Of a stretch of DNA of 64,000 nucleotides, positions 1 through 7,449 are shown piece after piece. The notes below the pieces were generated by a model. The model was given only the letters and a program-made list of their open reading frames with translations. It did not search any database and had not been told where the DNA came from. Both the position numbers and the translations under genes were made by a program. Origin of the DNA: Billgrantia aerodenitrificans. Its GTDB lineage: Bacteria; Pseudomonadota; Gammaproteobacteria; Pseudomonadales; Halomonadaceae. The stretch covers positions 186,001 through 250,000 of the forward strand of contig NZ_JABFTV010000001.1 of NCBI RefSeq assembly GCF_021404405.1, read 5' to 3'. Position 1 is the stretch's first letter; the number at the start of each line of letters is the position of its first letter.

Positions 1-463
1 CCTCGACCACGACCTCGTGACCGGATTCGCGCAGATGGTCCTGCAGGGCCTGCAGCGCGGCCAGGCCGGCCTGGGTGTCCTGCTCGCCGTTGCCGCCGCT
101 CAGACCGACCCCGCCGATCACCTCGCCGTCGACCACGATGGGAAAGCCGCCGACGAACACGGCAAACTTGCCCTCGAAGCTCCACTGGATGCCGAAGGCC
201 TCGTTGCCGGGCAGGGCGGGGCCGTTGGGGGCGGTATTGAAAAGGTGGGTGGAACGCTTGTGGCCGGCGGCGGTGAAGGCCTTGTTCCAGGCGATCTGCG
301 GGCCGGTGACGCGGGCGCCGTTCATGCGCTCCAGGGCCAGCGGATAGCCGCCGTCATCCACCACGCAGATGGTTTCCAGCACGCCGATCTCCTCGGAGCG
401 CTTCTTGGCGGCTTCCACCATCAGCTTGGCTTCTTCCAGTTCCAGTCGGAATACCTGTTTCAT
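1..463 (-). CDS. GlcG/HbpS-family protein, 3' end cut by window
   Basis: The start is at 463 and the gene runs off the left edge after about 154 codons, so the C-terminus is missing. The sequence has the GlcG/HbpS (DUF336) pattern: an N-terminal helix with LELEEAKLMVEAA, a central VVDDGGYPLALERMNGA strand region, and a glycine-rich GGFPIVVDGEVIGGVGLSGG core. Members bind haem or small cofactors, or are accessory proteins of catabolic operons such as glc. It is the last visible gene of a leftward operon, 41 bp downstream of an aldehyde dehydrogenase and behind a diiron-type oxygenase. That suggests a cofactor-handling or accessory role. The family is clear; the specific role is not. Confidence 0.8.
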   Translation of the reverse strand, partial: MKQVFRLELEEAKLMVEAAKKRSEEIGVLETICVVDDGGYPLALERMNGARVTGPQIAWNKAFTAAGHKRSTHLFNTAPNGPALPGNEAFGIQWSFEGKFAVFVGGFPIVVDGEVIGGVGLSGGNGEQDTQAGLAALQALQDHLRESGHEVVVE

Positions 464-504
464 GAGTCACCTATATCGTCAGGTTGTCGTTGTGTGTGGC
501 GCGC

Positions 505-1959
505 TCAGCGGCCGAGATAGACGGTCTTGGTCTGAGTGAAGAAATCCAGCCCGGCGCGTCCCGACTCGCGGAAAGTCGAGGTGCTCGATTGCTTCAGCCC
601 GCCGAAGGGGGCGTTGACCAGGTTGCCGGTGGTGGTGCGGTTGATCTTCACCGTGCCGGCCTGGATATCGAGCGGGAAGCGCTGGATGTACTCGAAGTTC
701 TTCGTCACCAGGGCGGCGGCGAGGCCATAGGGCGTGTCGTTGGCCTTGGCGATGGCATCCTCGTAGCCGTCGATCTCGATCACCGCGACCACCGGGCCGA
801 AGATCTCCTCACGGGCGATGCGCATCTCCTGGGTCACGTCGCTGAAGATCGCCGGCGCCACGTAGAAGCCCTTGGCGTAGTCACCCTCGGTGAGGTGCTC
901 GCCACCATGCACGTGAGTGGCTTCCTTCTTGCCCGCCTCGACATAGCCGAGCACGGTGTCGAGCTGCTGGCGGGTTGCCAGCGGGCCGATCTGGGTGCCC
1001 TCGGTCATGCCGTTGCCGATCTTCAGCGTCTTGACCTTCTCCACCAGTTGCGTCAGGTACTCCTGCTTGCGGCTGCGAGCGATCAGCACGCGGCTGGTGC
1101 CGGTGCAGGCCTGGCCGGTGAGCGAGAAGCCGCCCTTAACAGTCAGGTCCACGGCGGTGTCGATGTCGGCGTCTTCCAGCACGATCAGCGGGTTCTTGCC
1201 GCCGAGTTCCATCTGGGTGCGGGTAGCCATGGCCGCGGCGCGGTGAATGCGCTCGCCGGCGGCGGTGGAGCCGGTGAAGGAGATTGCCTTGACGATGGGG
1301 TTGGCGGTGATCTCCTCGCCGATGGCCGAAGCGGCGCCGGTGATGAAATTGAACACGCCTGCCGGCACGCCGGCGTGATGCAGCGCTTCGGCCAGTCGAT
1401 AGCCGATCAGCGGAGCATCGGAAGAGGGCTTGAACACCACGGTGTTGCCGGTGATCAGGGCCGGGGCGATCTTGCGCGCCGGAATCGAGATCGGGAAGTT
1501 CCACGGCGTGATGATGGTGGCCACTCCGAGCGGCTCGCGCTGGGTGTAGACCGTCATCTTGGCGTCGTCCTGGGGGAAGGTCTCGCCGGTGATGGTCTGA
1601 CCTTCCACGGCGTAGAAGCGCAGGGTTTGGGCCGAGCGAGTCACCTCGTCGCGGCTGTTGGCCAGCAGCTTGCCCTCTTCGCGGGTCAGCTCCTCGGCGA
1701 ACTGCTCGACGTTCTCCATCAGGTAGTCAGCGGCGCGGTTGAGAATCTTGGCGCGCTGCGAGATGGGCGTCTCACGCCAGGCGGCGAATGCACGGTCGGC
1801 GGCATCGATGGCGCGGCGCGCATCGTCGACGCTGGAAGCCTGGAACTGCCCTAGCAGGTCGTCCTGGTCGGCAGGATTGCGGTTCTCGAAGGTCTCCCCC
1901 GAGGCGCTGGCGACCCACTGGCCGTCGATATAGTTGAGAAACTGGGTTGCGTTATCCAA
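505..1959 (-). CDS. NAD(P)-dependent aldehyde dehydrogenase, ketoglutarate-semialdehyde-dehydrogenase-like
   Basis: This is a full-length aldehyde dehydrogenase of 484 residues, which oxidises an aldehyde to a carboxylic acid. Visible family residues are the TPWNFP motif (Asn154, oxyanion), the FTGSTAAGERIH cofactor turn, the general base Glu251 in MELGGKNP, and the catalytic Cys285 in TGQACTGTSR. The GQACTGTSR context resembles 2,5-dioxovalerate or benzaldehyde-type enzymes more than betaine aldehyde dehydrogenase. It is the second gene of the leftward operon, about 120 bp after the diiron-type gene. The upstream oxygenase may produce the aldehyde it consumes; this is inference. The substrate cannot be told from sequence alone. 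Confidence 0.88.
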   Translation of the reverse strand: MDNATQFLNYIDGQWVASASGETFENRNPADQDDLLGQFQASSVDDARRAIDAADRAFAAWRETPISQRAKILNRAADYLMENVEQFAEELTREEGKLLANSRDEVTRSAQTLRFYAVEGQTITGETFPQDDAKMTVYTQREPLGVATIITPWNFPISIPARKIAPALITGNTVVFKPSSDAPLIGYRLAEALHHAGVPAGVFNFITGAASAIGEEITANPIVKAISFTGSTAAGERIHRAAAMATRTQMELGGKNPLIVLEDADIDTAVDLTVKGGFSLTGQACTGTSRVLIARSRKQEYLTQLVEKVKTLKIGNGMTEGTQIGPLATRQQLDTVLGYVEAGKKEATHVHGGEHLTEGDYAKGFYVAPAIFSDVTQEMRIAREEIFGPVVAVIEIDGYEDAIAKANDTPYGLAAALVTKNFEYIQRFPLDIQAGTVKINRTTTGNLVNAPFGGLKQSSTSTFRESGRAGLDFFTQTKTVYLGR

Positions 1960-2077
1960 GACGCTTACCTCTTGTCGTCACTGGCTGTCGTCGCTGTCAT
2001 CTTCGCGATTGGCGGCCATCTGCCGGTCCGATGCCGACAGATGGCTTTGGCTGCATCCCCTGGCGGGGCCGAGGCTG

Positions 2078-2809
2078 TCAGGCCGCCATGTCGAGCTCGG
2101 AGAGGGGCAGCTCGTCGGCGACGTAGTCGTAGTACAGCGCGGTGGTATAAAGCAGACGCATCTGGGCGCCGATCTCGCAGATCTTCAGGCAGCGCTGCTG
2201 CAGCTCGACGGTATCGGCGTGCTCCAGCACGATCTGGTAGCCGCGCTCGCCGTGGATCTCGTCGGAGACGATATGCAGATCGAAGAACTCGACCTCTTCG
2301 TCGGTAAAGCCGTACTTATCGCGCAGGGTCGGCGTTTGGCGGCGGTAGATCGAGGGCACCTGGGATTCCAGGCCGACCACCAATGCTGCCACGGCGACCA
2401 CCGGGTGCTCGCGCATGGCCACGGCATAGCACCAGCTCTGCAGGCCGCGGGTGGTGGGCGACATGTTGTCTGGATCTTCGACGCGCTCGCGAGTGGTGCC
2501 GCAGGCCTCGGCGAAGCGAATCAGCAGATCGGTATGACGATCGCCGCCGAGCTCTTCCTCGTACATGTTCTGCAGCAGGAAGTCCTTGGCCTCTTTGAAG
2601 TTTTCCGGGGTGTTTGCATAGATGTAGGCCAGGTAATCAGCGAACGGACCCACGTAGTGATAGTGGTTCTCTGCCCACTTGGCCAGGTGCTCGCGGGACA
2701 GCTTGCCGCTGGCCCAGGCCACGCTGAACGGTGCCTTGTTGGCGCTCTTGCCCTTGATGGCTTCTTCCAGAGCGGTGCGGAATTCGTCGCGATTCATCAA
2801 CTGTGCCAT
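2078..2809 (-). CDS. haem-oxygenase-like diiron protein (TenA/PqqC/CADD fold)
   Basis: This is a 243-residue all-helical protein of the TenA/PqqC superfamily. Residues spaced like the metal ligands of haem-oxygenase-like diiron oxidases (CADD, UndA, BesC type) are all visible: Glu85 and His92 in EEELGGDRH, Glu148 in GLESQ, and His179, Asp183 and His186 in LHIVSDEIH. This argues for a metal-dependent oxidase or oxygenase rather than thiaminase or PQQ synthase. The start at 2809 is chosen because AGGAG lies nine bases upstream; an in-frame extension to 2992 has no such site and would cover the promoter. It is first gene of an operon with an aldehyde dehydrogenase and a GlcG-like protein, so it may generate an aldehyde or acid. 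The substrate is unknown. Confidence 0.78.
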   Translation of the reverse strand: MAQLMNRDEFRTALEEAIKGKSANKAPFSVAWASGKLSREHLAKWAENHYHYVGPFADYLAYIYANTPENFKEAKDFLLQNMYEEELGGDRHTDLLIRFAEACGTTRERVEDPDNMSPTTRGLQSWCYAVAMREHPVVAVAALVVGLESQVPSIYRRQTPTLRDKYGFTDEEVEFFDLHIVSDEIHGERGYQIVLEHADTVELQQRCLKICEIGAQMRLLYTTALYYDYVADELPLSELDMAA

Positions 2810-2915
2810 GGGGAGGACTCCTGATGGGTTACCCGTGCGCCGCCTGTTGCGACAGGCCGCGCTCTTGTTGTTTGGCGTCATGGTTCCGGCAGTGACCGGC
2901 TCTCTTGGATGGCTC

Positions 2916-2927
2916 TTGGTATACCAA
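2916..2927. promoter_or_regulatory. operator palindrome TTGGTATACCAA
   Basis: This is a perfect 12-bp palindrome lying about +7 to +18 relative to the predicted start of the diiron-protein operon, where a bound repressor would block transcription. The GGTATACC core resembles sites of GntR-family (FadR/VanR-like) regulators. No regulator gene is in this window, so the regulator family is an inference. Confidence 0.6.
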
Positions 2928-2940
2928 AAGCCATGAATGC

Positions 2941-2970
2941 AGCCTAGATTGCCGCCGATATCTCTGTCAA
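2941..2970 (-). promoter_or_regulatory. sigma70 promoter of the diiron-protein operon
   Basis: Read on the minus strand there is a perfect -35 TTGACA (2965-2970), an 18-base spacer and a -10 TAGGCT (2941-2946). The predicted start of transcription is near 2934, just before the palindromic operator at 2916-2927. Confidence 0.65.
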
Positions 2971-3129
2971 GGCTTTTTCTGACCTGGATCAATTTTTCTC
3001 TTTCAACCAGGTTTTACGCTGTGACAAGAGCAATGAAGTTCACGTATCTTACTGAAAATAAAAAGATCGTGTGGGGGTGTGGAGCGGCTGGTTCGAGCTG
3101 GCAAGGCAGGCAGGTCTCGGTTTGCTTAC

Positions 3130-3156
3130 GGTATACCATGAGGGTTGGTATACCAA
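3130..3156. promoter_or_regulatory. two further GGTATACC operator palindromes
   Basis: GGTATACC occurs at 3130-3137, and the full TTGGTATACCAA at 3145-3156, with centres 17 bp apart. They lie about 220 bp upstream of the operator at 2916-2927 in the same gene-free stretch. Three copies in one 450-bp intergenic region suggest real binding sites, perhaps cooperating by looping. Confidence 0.5.
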
Positions 3157-3270
3157 GGTCGCAAGGGGATAGTCGTCGCTGGACCGACCTCGCCCGGCTT
3201 CAGCCAGGGGGAATCAGGTCGGCAGGGCAGTCGGGTTGGCAGAGATAATAAGAACAGCAGCTGGCAGGAG

Positions 3271-3891
3271 TCAGAGGGTGTCGAGACGGGTCAGGCGACC
3301 GCGCAGCCGGGCTTCCAGCGGTGACAGGTCCACTTCTACGTCGCTGGGCCAGGCTGCGGTGAGACGCACACCGTCGCTGACGTAGTCGGCGTGCTCCACC
3401 GGTGCGTCATGGCTCTCCAGCCAGGCACGGGCCTCGGCCTCGCCGGCGAAGTCGACGCCAAGTTTCAGCGTGGTGCGTTCCACCGCTTGCCGCTGCGGCA
3501 GCGCCTCGAGCCCCCGAACCACGGCCTGGGAGTAGGCGCGGGCCAGGCCGCCGGTGCCGAGCTTGGTGCCACCGAAATAGCGGGTTACCACGCAGCCTAC
3601 CTGTCCCAGCCCGGCGCCTTCCAGCACCTGGAACATGGGGCGCCCCGCGGTGCCGCCGGGTTCGCCGTCGTCGGAGAAACCGATGGCCTGCTGCTCACCG
3701 GGCGGGCCGGCGATATAGGCACTGCAGTGATGGCTGGCGTTGGGGTGGGTGCGTCTCGCTGCCGTCAGTACAGCATCGAAGGCCGCCACGTCGGGCACAT
3801 GGCAGAGCCAGGCGATGAAGCGGCTGCGTTCGACTTCGATGACGCTCTCCCGCCAGGCACCGGGAGCGAGGTCGGGTACCGGGTAGCGCAT
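3271..3891 (-). CDS. yigZ: YigZ/IMPACT family protein
   Basis: The 206-residue protein matches the YigZ/YvyE branch of the IMPACT family. It has the conserved segment SDDGEPGGTAGRPM followed by VVTRYFGGTKLGTGGLARAYSQA. Eukaryotic IMPACT inhibits Gcn2; the bacterial role is not settled, though binding to nucleic acid or ribosomes is proposed. The start ATG at 3891 shares one base with the stop of the upstream LexA-like gene (TGATG). The two are therefore probably translated together, and the SOS promoter upstream may also drive yigZ. Confidence 0.88.
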   Translation of the reverse strand: MRYPVPDLAPGAWRESVIEVERSRFIAWLCHVPDVAAFDAVLTAARRTHPNASHHCSAYIAGPPGEQQAIGFSDDGEPGGTAGRPMFQVLEGAGLGQVGCVVTRYFGGTKLGTGGLARAYSQAVVRGLEALPQRQAVERTTLKLGVDFAGEAEARAWLESHDAPVEHADYVSDGVRLTAAWPSDVEVDLSPLEARLRGRLTRLDTL

Positions 3892-4370
3892 CAGTGGGTC
3901 AGCTCGGGGCCGTCCTGCCGGCGCACCACGCCCATGACCATGCCCAGTACCTGGATGTCGCTGTTCTTGAGATAGATCGGCGCCATGTTCTCGTTGGCCG
4001 GCTGCAGGCGCACGCCGTTCTTCTCGATATACAGCTTCTTCAGCGTGACCTCCTGCTGGTTGATCAGGACCACGGCAGTCTCGCCGTTCTCGGCGCTCTC
4101 CTGACGCTCGATGATGATCACGTCGCCATCGAAGATGTTGCAGTCGATCATCGAGTCGCCGCGTACGCGCAGGGCGTAGGTGTTGCGTCGCACCATGCAG
4201 GCAGGGGCGCGAATGGCACCGCCGCTGGGGCAGGCCTCGATGGGCAGCCCCGCCGAGACGTCGCCCAGCAGGGGCACCTCGATGAGGTCGGTGGCGTCGA
4301 CGCTGGCCCAGGAGGTGGCGATGGGCAGGTTGGGACGTCGGTACAGGTAGTGCATGGAAGGCGTTGGCAT
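3891..4370 (-). CDS. LexA/UmuD-like S24 peptidase without DNA-binding domain
   Basis: This 159-residue protein carries a complete LexA-type self-cleavage domain. The scissile-type Ala40-Gly41 lies in LLGDVSAGLP, the catalytic Ser73 in VRGDSMID, and Lys111 in EVTLKKL. Only about 35 residues precede the cleavage motif, so the winged-helix domain of LexA (about 70 residues) is absent. UmuD is similar in size, but no umuC follows; yigZ does. The start at 4370 has GAGGGGG about nine bases upstream. A LexA box sits between promoter and start, so it is likely SOS-induced. It may be a UmuD-like accessory protein or a LexA-interacting decoy; neither is shown. Confidence 0.82.
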   Translation of the reverse strand: MPTPSMHYLYRRPNLPIATSWASVDATDLIEVPLLGDVSAGLPIEACPSGGAIRAPACMVRRNTYALRVRGDSMIDCNIFDGDVIIIERQESAENGETAVVLINQQEVTLKKLYIEKNGVRLQPANENMAPIYLKNSDIQVLGMVMGVVRRQDGPELTH

Positions 4371-4394
4371 TGGCGTTTCCCCCTCTGTGCGACC

Positions 4395-4447
4395 CTGTTG
4401 AAATGTACAGGTACTTCGAATCATATCAGGCGTTACGTTCCTGGCAA
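4395..4447 (-). promoter_or_regulatory. SOS promoter with LexA box
   Basis: Read on the minus strand: -35 TTGCCA (4442-4447), a 16-base spacer, -10 TATGAT (4420-4425), then a LexA box CTGTTGAAATGTACAG (4395-4410) near +3 to +18. The box matches the CTGT-N8-ACAG core exactly. Its position over the start region fits repression of the S24-peptidase gene. Confidence 0.75.
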
Positions 4448-4568
4448 GTTTCTCTGTCATGCAGCTGCCTTGACCTGGGGCAAGGGTGGCGCCATGACGC
4501 ACCCCGCTCGGTAGCGGCAAAAGGCCTTTCCGTGTAGCATTTCCGGCGTAATCACCCATTCCTGGAGA

Positions 4569-5219
4569 GTGCTGTTGAGCCTGCGTCTACAAGCGCAAAG
4601 CCTGGCCTGCGAACGTGACGACCGTTGGCTGTTCCGGGATCTGGACCTGGATATCCGTGCGGGCGAGATCGTACGGGTAGAGGGGCCGAACGGCAGCGGC
4701 AAGACCACCTTGCTCAAGATTCTCTCGGGTCAGCTGGCCGACTACGAAGGCGAACTGTTCTGGAGCGAGCGGCCGATGCGCGAGGCCCGCGAGTCCTTTC
4801 TCGCCAACCTGCTCTATCTGGGCCATGCCCCGGGGGTGAAGGCAGCGCTGACGCCGCTGGAGAATCTGGCCTGGTATCAGGCGCTCAGCGGCGAGAAGCC
4901 GAGCGAGGCGGCACGCTTCAGGGCACTGGAAGAGGTCGGCCTGGTCGGCTTCGAGGACGTGCCGGCCGGACAGCTCTCCGCCGGGCAGCAGCGACGCGTG
5001 GCACTTGCCAGGCTGATTCTGACACCGCGTGCGCTATGGGTGCTCGACGAACCTTTTACCGCCATCGACCGCGATGGCGTGGCGGCGCTGGAGCGGCGCC
5101 TGGTGGAGCACGCCCGCAGCGGTGGCTGCGTGCTGGTCACCACGCACCACGAGCTCACGCCGTGCGCCGAGCTGCGCCGTATCCGCCTCGGCGGGGGAGG
5201 GGCCGATGACGGCATCTGA
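4569..5219 (+). CDS. ccmA: haem exporter ATP-binding protein CcmA
   Basis: CcmA is the ATPase of the CcmABCD complex, which releases haem-loaded CcmE during cytochrome c maturation. It is an ABC ATPase of about 216 residues with Walker A GPNGSGKTT, signature LSAGQQRR and Walker B ALWVLDEPF. The GTG at 4569 is only a base or two past GGAGA (4564-4568); the in-frame TTG at 4575, giving MSLRLQAQ, is better spaced and may be the true start. It is the first gene of a nine-gene ccm operon, diverging from the LexA-like gene, and overlaps ccmB by 14 bp. Confidence 0.93.
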   Translation: MLLSLRLQAQSLACERDDRWLFRDLDLDIRAGEIVRVEGPNGSGKTTLLKILSGQLADYEGELFWSERPMREARESFLANLLYLGHAPGVKAALTPLENLAWYQALSGEKPSEAARFRALEEVGLVGFEDVPAGQLSAGQQRRVALARLILTPRALWVLDEPFTAIDRDGVAALERRLVEHARSGGCVLVTTHHELTPCAELRRIRLGGGGADDGI

Positions 5220-5943
5220 AAACTCGTTGAACAGGGCAGCCGCTGCGCTGCGCGAGGAACCTGGCGACGGCCTCGCTGTCGCAGTATGGGCAACGCTCAA
5301 GCGGGACCTGCTGTTGATGCTGCGTCGGCGCAGCGAAGTGCTCAACCCGCTGGTGTTCTTCGCCCTCGTCATCACCCTGTTCCCGATCGGCATCTCCCCC
5401 GATCCGGCACTGCTGGCGGCCATTGCGCCCGGCCTGCTGTGGGTGGCGGCGCTGCTGGCGGCCCTGCTGTCGCTGGACAGTCTGTTCCGGGCCGATTACG
5501 ACGACGGCTCGCTGGAACAACTGCTGCTGACGCCCCAACCGCTGGCGCTGCTGGCGCTGGCCAAGGTCGCCGTGCACTGGCTGCTGACCGGTCTGCCCCT
5601 GGCGCTGATGGCGCCGGTGCTCGGTATCATGCTGTCGCTGCCGGCTGGCAGCTATGCGGTGTTAGCCATTTCCCTGGCGCTGGGAAGCGCCAGTCTCAGC
5701 CTGATCGGTGCCATCGGAGCGGCGCTGACGGTGGGGCTTTCCCGCGGTGGCGTACTGCTGTCGCTGCTGGTGCTGCCCCTTTACATCCCGGTGCTGATCT
5801 TCGGTGCCGGAGCCGTCCAGGCGGCCATCCTCGGCGATGGCGTACTGGCGCATCTGGCGATTCTCGGCGCGCTTCTGGCGCTGGCCCTGAGTCTTGCGCC
5901 GCTGGCAATCGCGGCGTCGCTGCGCATCAGTATCAACGGTTGA
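5206..5943 (+). CDS. ccmB: haem exporter permease CcmB
   Basis: CcmB is the inner-membrane permease partner of CcmA. The 245-residue protein has a cytoplasmic N-terminus with [21 protein letters not shown], typical of CcmB, then about six hydrophobic segments rich in Leu and Ala. ATG 5206 follows a GGGGGAGGGG ribosome site and lies inside the end of ccmA. The roughly 20 residues before the family's conserved start make it a little longer than the E. coli protein. Confidence 0.93.
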   Translation: MTASENSLNRAAAALREEPGDGLAVAVWATLKRDLLLMLRRRSEVLNPLVFFALVITLFPIGISPDPALLAAIAPGLLWVAALLAALLSLDSLFRADYDDGSLEQLLLTPQPLALLALAKVAVHWLLTGLPLALMAPVLGIMLSLPAGSYAVLAISLALGSASLSLIGAIGAALTVGLSRGGVLLSLLVLPLYIPVLIFGAGAVQAAILGDGVLAHLAILGALLALALSLAPLAIAASLRISING

Positions 5944-5956
5944 GAGGTTGAGAGGC

Positions 5957-6697
5957 ATGTGGGCCTTCATTAACAAGCTGCGTTCCCCCAAGTGGTTCTA
6001 TGCCATCAGTGCCCGACTGCAGCCCTGGTTCTGGGCGGCAGCGCTGATCCTCATCGTCACCGGTACCATCTGGGGGCTGGCCTTCGCCCCGGCCGACTAT
6101 CAGCAGGGCAACAGCTTCCGCATCATCTACGTGCACGTGCCGGCGGCCTTCCTCGCCCAGTCGATCTTCGTCTCCATGGCGATCACGGGGCTGGTGTTCA
6201 TGGTCTGGAAGATCAAGATCGCCGACATGGCCGCCACCGTGATGGCGCCCCTGGGCGCCGCCATGACCTTCATCGCGCTGTTCTCCGGCGCGGTGTGGGG
6301 CGTACCGACCTGGGGCACCTGGTGGATGTGGGACGCGCGCCTCACCTCGATGCTGATCCTGCTGTTCCTCTACCTCGGCGTGATCGCCCTGCGTGGCGCC
6401 TTCGCCAGCCGCGACAGCGCCTCCCGCGCCGCTTCGGTGCTGGCCATGGTCGGCGTCATCAACATTCCGATCATCAAGTACTCGGTGGAGTGGTGGTACA
6501 CCCTGCATCAGCCGGCCACCTTCACCGTCACCGGGCGTGTCGGCATGCCGATGGAAATGTGGCTGCCGCTGCTGATCATGGTGCTGGGCTTCTACAGCTT
6601 CTTCATCGCGCTGGTGCTGACGCGTACGCGCAGCGAGATCCTGCGCCGCGAAGCCAACAAGCGCTGGGTGCGTGAGCTGGCCGAGGAGGCGAACTGA
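5957..6697 (+). CDS. ccmC: haem chaperone-loading protein CcmC
   Basis: CcmC is the haem-handling protein that loads haem onto CcmE in the periplasm. It has 246 residues with six membrane segments and the tryptophan-rich WWD motif in [19 protein letters not shown], flanked by the external histidines of the family. An in-frame upstream extension to 5894 lies inside ccmB; ATG 5957, preceded by GAGAGG, gives the usual [19 protein letters not shown] start. It overlaps ccmD by the TGATG junction. Confidence 0.95.
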   Translation: MWAFINKLRSPKWFYAISARLQPWFWAAALILIVTGTIWGLAFAPADYQQGNSFRIIYVHVPAAFLAQSIFVSMAITGLVFMVWKIKIADMAATVMAPLGAAMTFIALFSGAVWGVPTWGTWWMWDARLTSMLILLFLYLGVIALRGAFASRDSASRAASVLAMVGVINIPIIKYSVEWWYTLHQPATFTVTGRVGMPMEMWLPLLIMVLGFYSFFIALVLTRTRSEILRREANKRWVRELAEEAN

Positions 6698-6936
6698 TGG
6701 CATTCGACACCTTCCAGGAGCTGCTCGCCATGGGCGGGCACGCGCCCTACGTCTGGTCCGCCTGGGGCGTGACCGCCGCCCTGATGCTGGGCATCGTCTT
6801 TCATGCTCGCGCCGAGCGCCGCCAACTGCTGAGGCAGCTGCAGCGTCGCGCTCGCCGCGAAGCGCGCCAGAGCGCACCCGCCGCTGCGGCGCAACCGATT
6901 CAAACTAGCAAGGGTGGATGCACCAATGACGCCTAA
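6697..6936 (+). CDS. ccmD: haem exporter accessory protein CcmD
   Basis: This small 79-residue protein has one membrane helix (about residues 17-36, YVWSAWGVTAALMLGIVFHA) followed by a highly basic tail with RRARREARQ. That is the standard CcmD layout. CcmD stabilises the CcmABC-CcmE complex. The start overlaps the ccmC stop (TGATG) and the end overlaps ccmE by about 11 bp. The tail is somewhat longer than in E. coli. Confidence 0.9.
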   Translation: MAFDTFQELLAMGGHAPYVWSAWGVTAALMLGIVFHARAERRQLLRQLQRRARREARQSAPAAAAQPIQTSKGGCTNDA

Positions 6937-7438
6937 ACGCAAACAGAAGCTGTTCATGTTCCTCGGCCTGGTGTCGCTTGCGGCCATCGCCGTGGGGCTG
7001 ACGCTCTATGCCCTGCGGGCCAATATCAACCTGTTCTTCAGTCCGATCCAGATCGCCGCCGGCGACGCTCCCTACGAACGCCAGATTCGCGCCGGTGGCA
7101 TGGTGAGGGAAGGCAGCGTGTCGCGTAACCCGGATAGCCTGGACGTGGAGTTCACCGTCACCGACTATGTCGAGGACGTGCGCGTTCACTACAGCGGCAT
7201 CCTGCCCGACCTGTTCCGTGAAGGGCAGGGCGTGGTAGTGGTCGGACAACTGCAGCGCGACGGCTATATCAAGGCCGATCAGGTGCTGGCGCGTCACGAC
7301 GAGAACTACATGCCCCCCGAGGTCGCCGAGGCGCTCGAAGCCGCCGGCTATTCCCCCGCCGACTTCCAGCAGAAGGCCGCCAAGGTGGCCAAGCGCATCG
7401 AAGAGAGCGAGGCGCAAGAAGGCGCAAGCCAGTACTGA
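6926..7438 (+). CDS. ccmE: haem chaperone CcmE
   Basis: CcmE is the periplasmic haem chaperone. The 170-residue protein has an N-terminal signal anchor after MTPKRKQK and a beta-barrel OB domain. The haem-binding motif HDENY is present with His124, the covalent haem ligand, and Tyr128. A GTG at 6914 is in frame, but ATG 6926 gives the conserved MTPKRKQ start and sits about nine bases after AGGGTGG. The C-terminal 40 residues are a flexible charged tail, as in other gammaproteobacteria. Confidence 0.95.
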   Translation: MTPKRKQKLFMFLGLVSLAAIAVGLTLYALRANINLFFSPIQIAAGDAPYERQIRAGGMVREGSVSRNPDSLDVEFTVTDYVEDVRVHYSGILPDLFREGQGVVVVGQLQRDGYIKADQVLARHDENYMPPEVAEALEAAGYSPADFQQKAAKVAKRIEESEAQEGASQY

Positions 7439-7449
7439 GCGGAGTTTCC

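Noticed and set aside
484..1854. Long rightward open frame of 456 codons
   Set aside because: It lies wholly opposite the aldehyde dehydrogenase, has no family similarity, and arises from high GC codon use.
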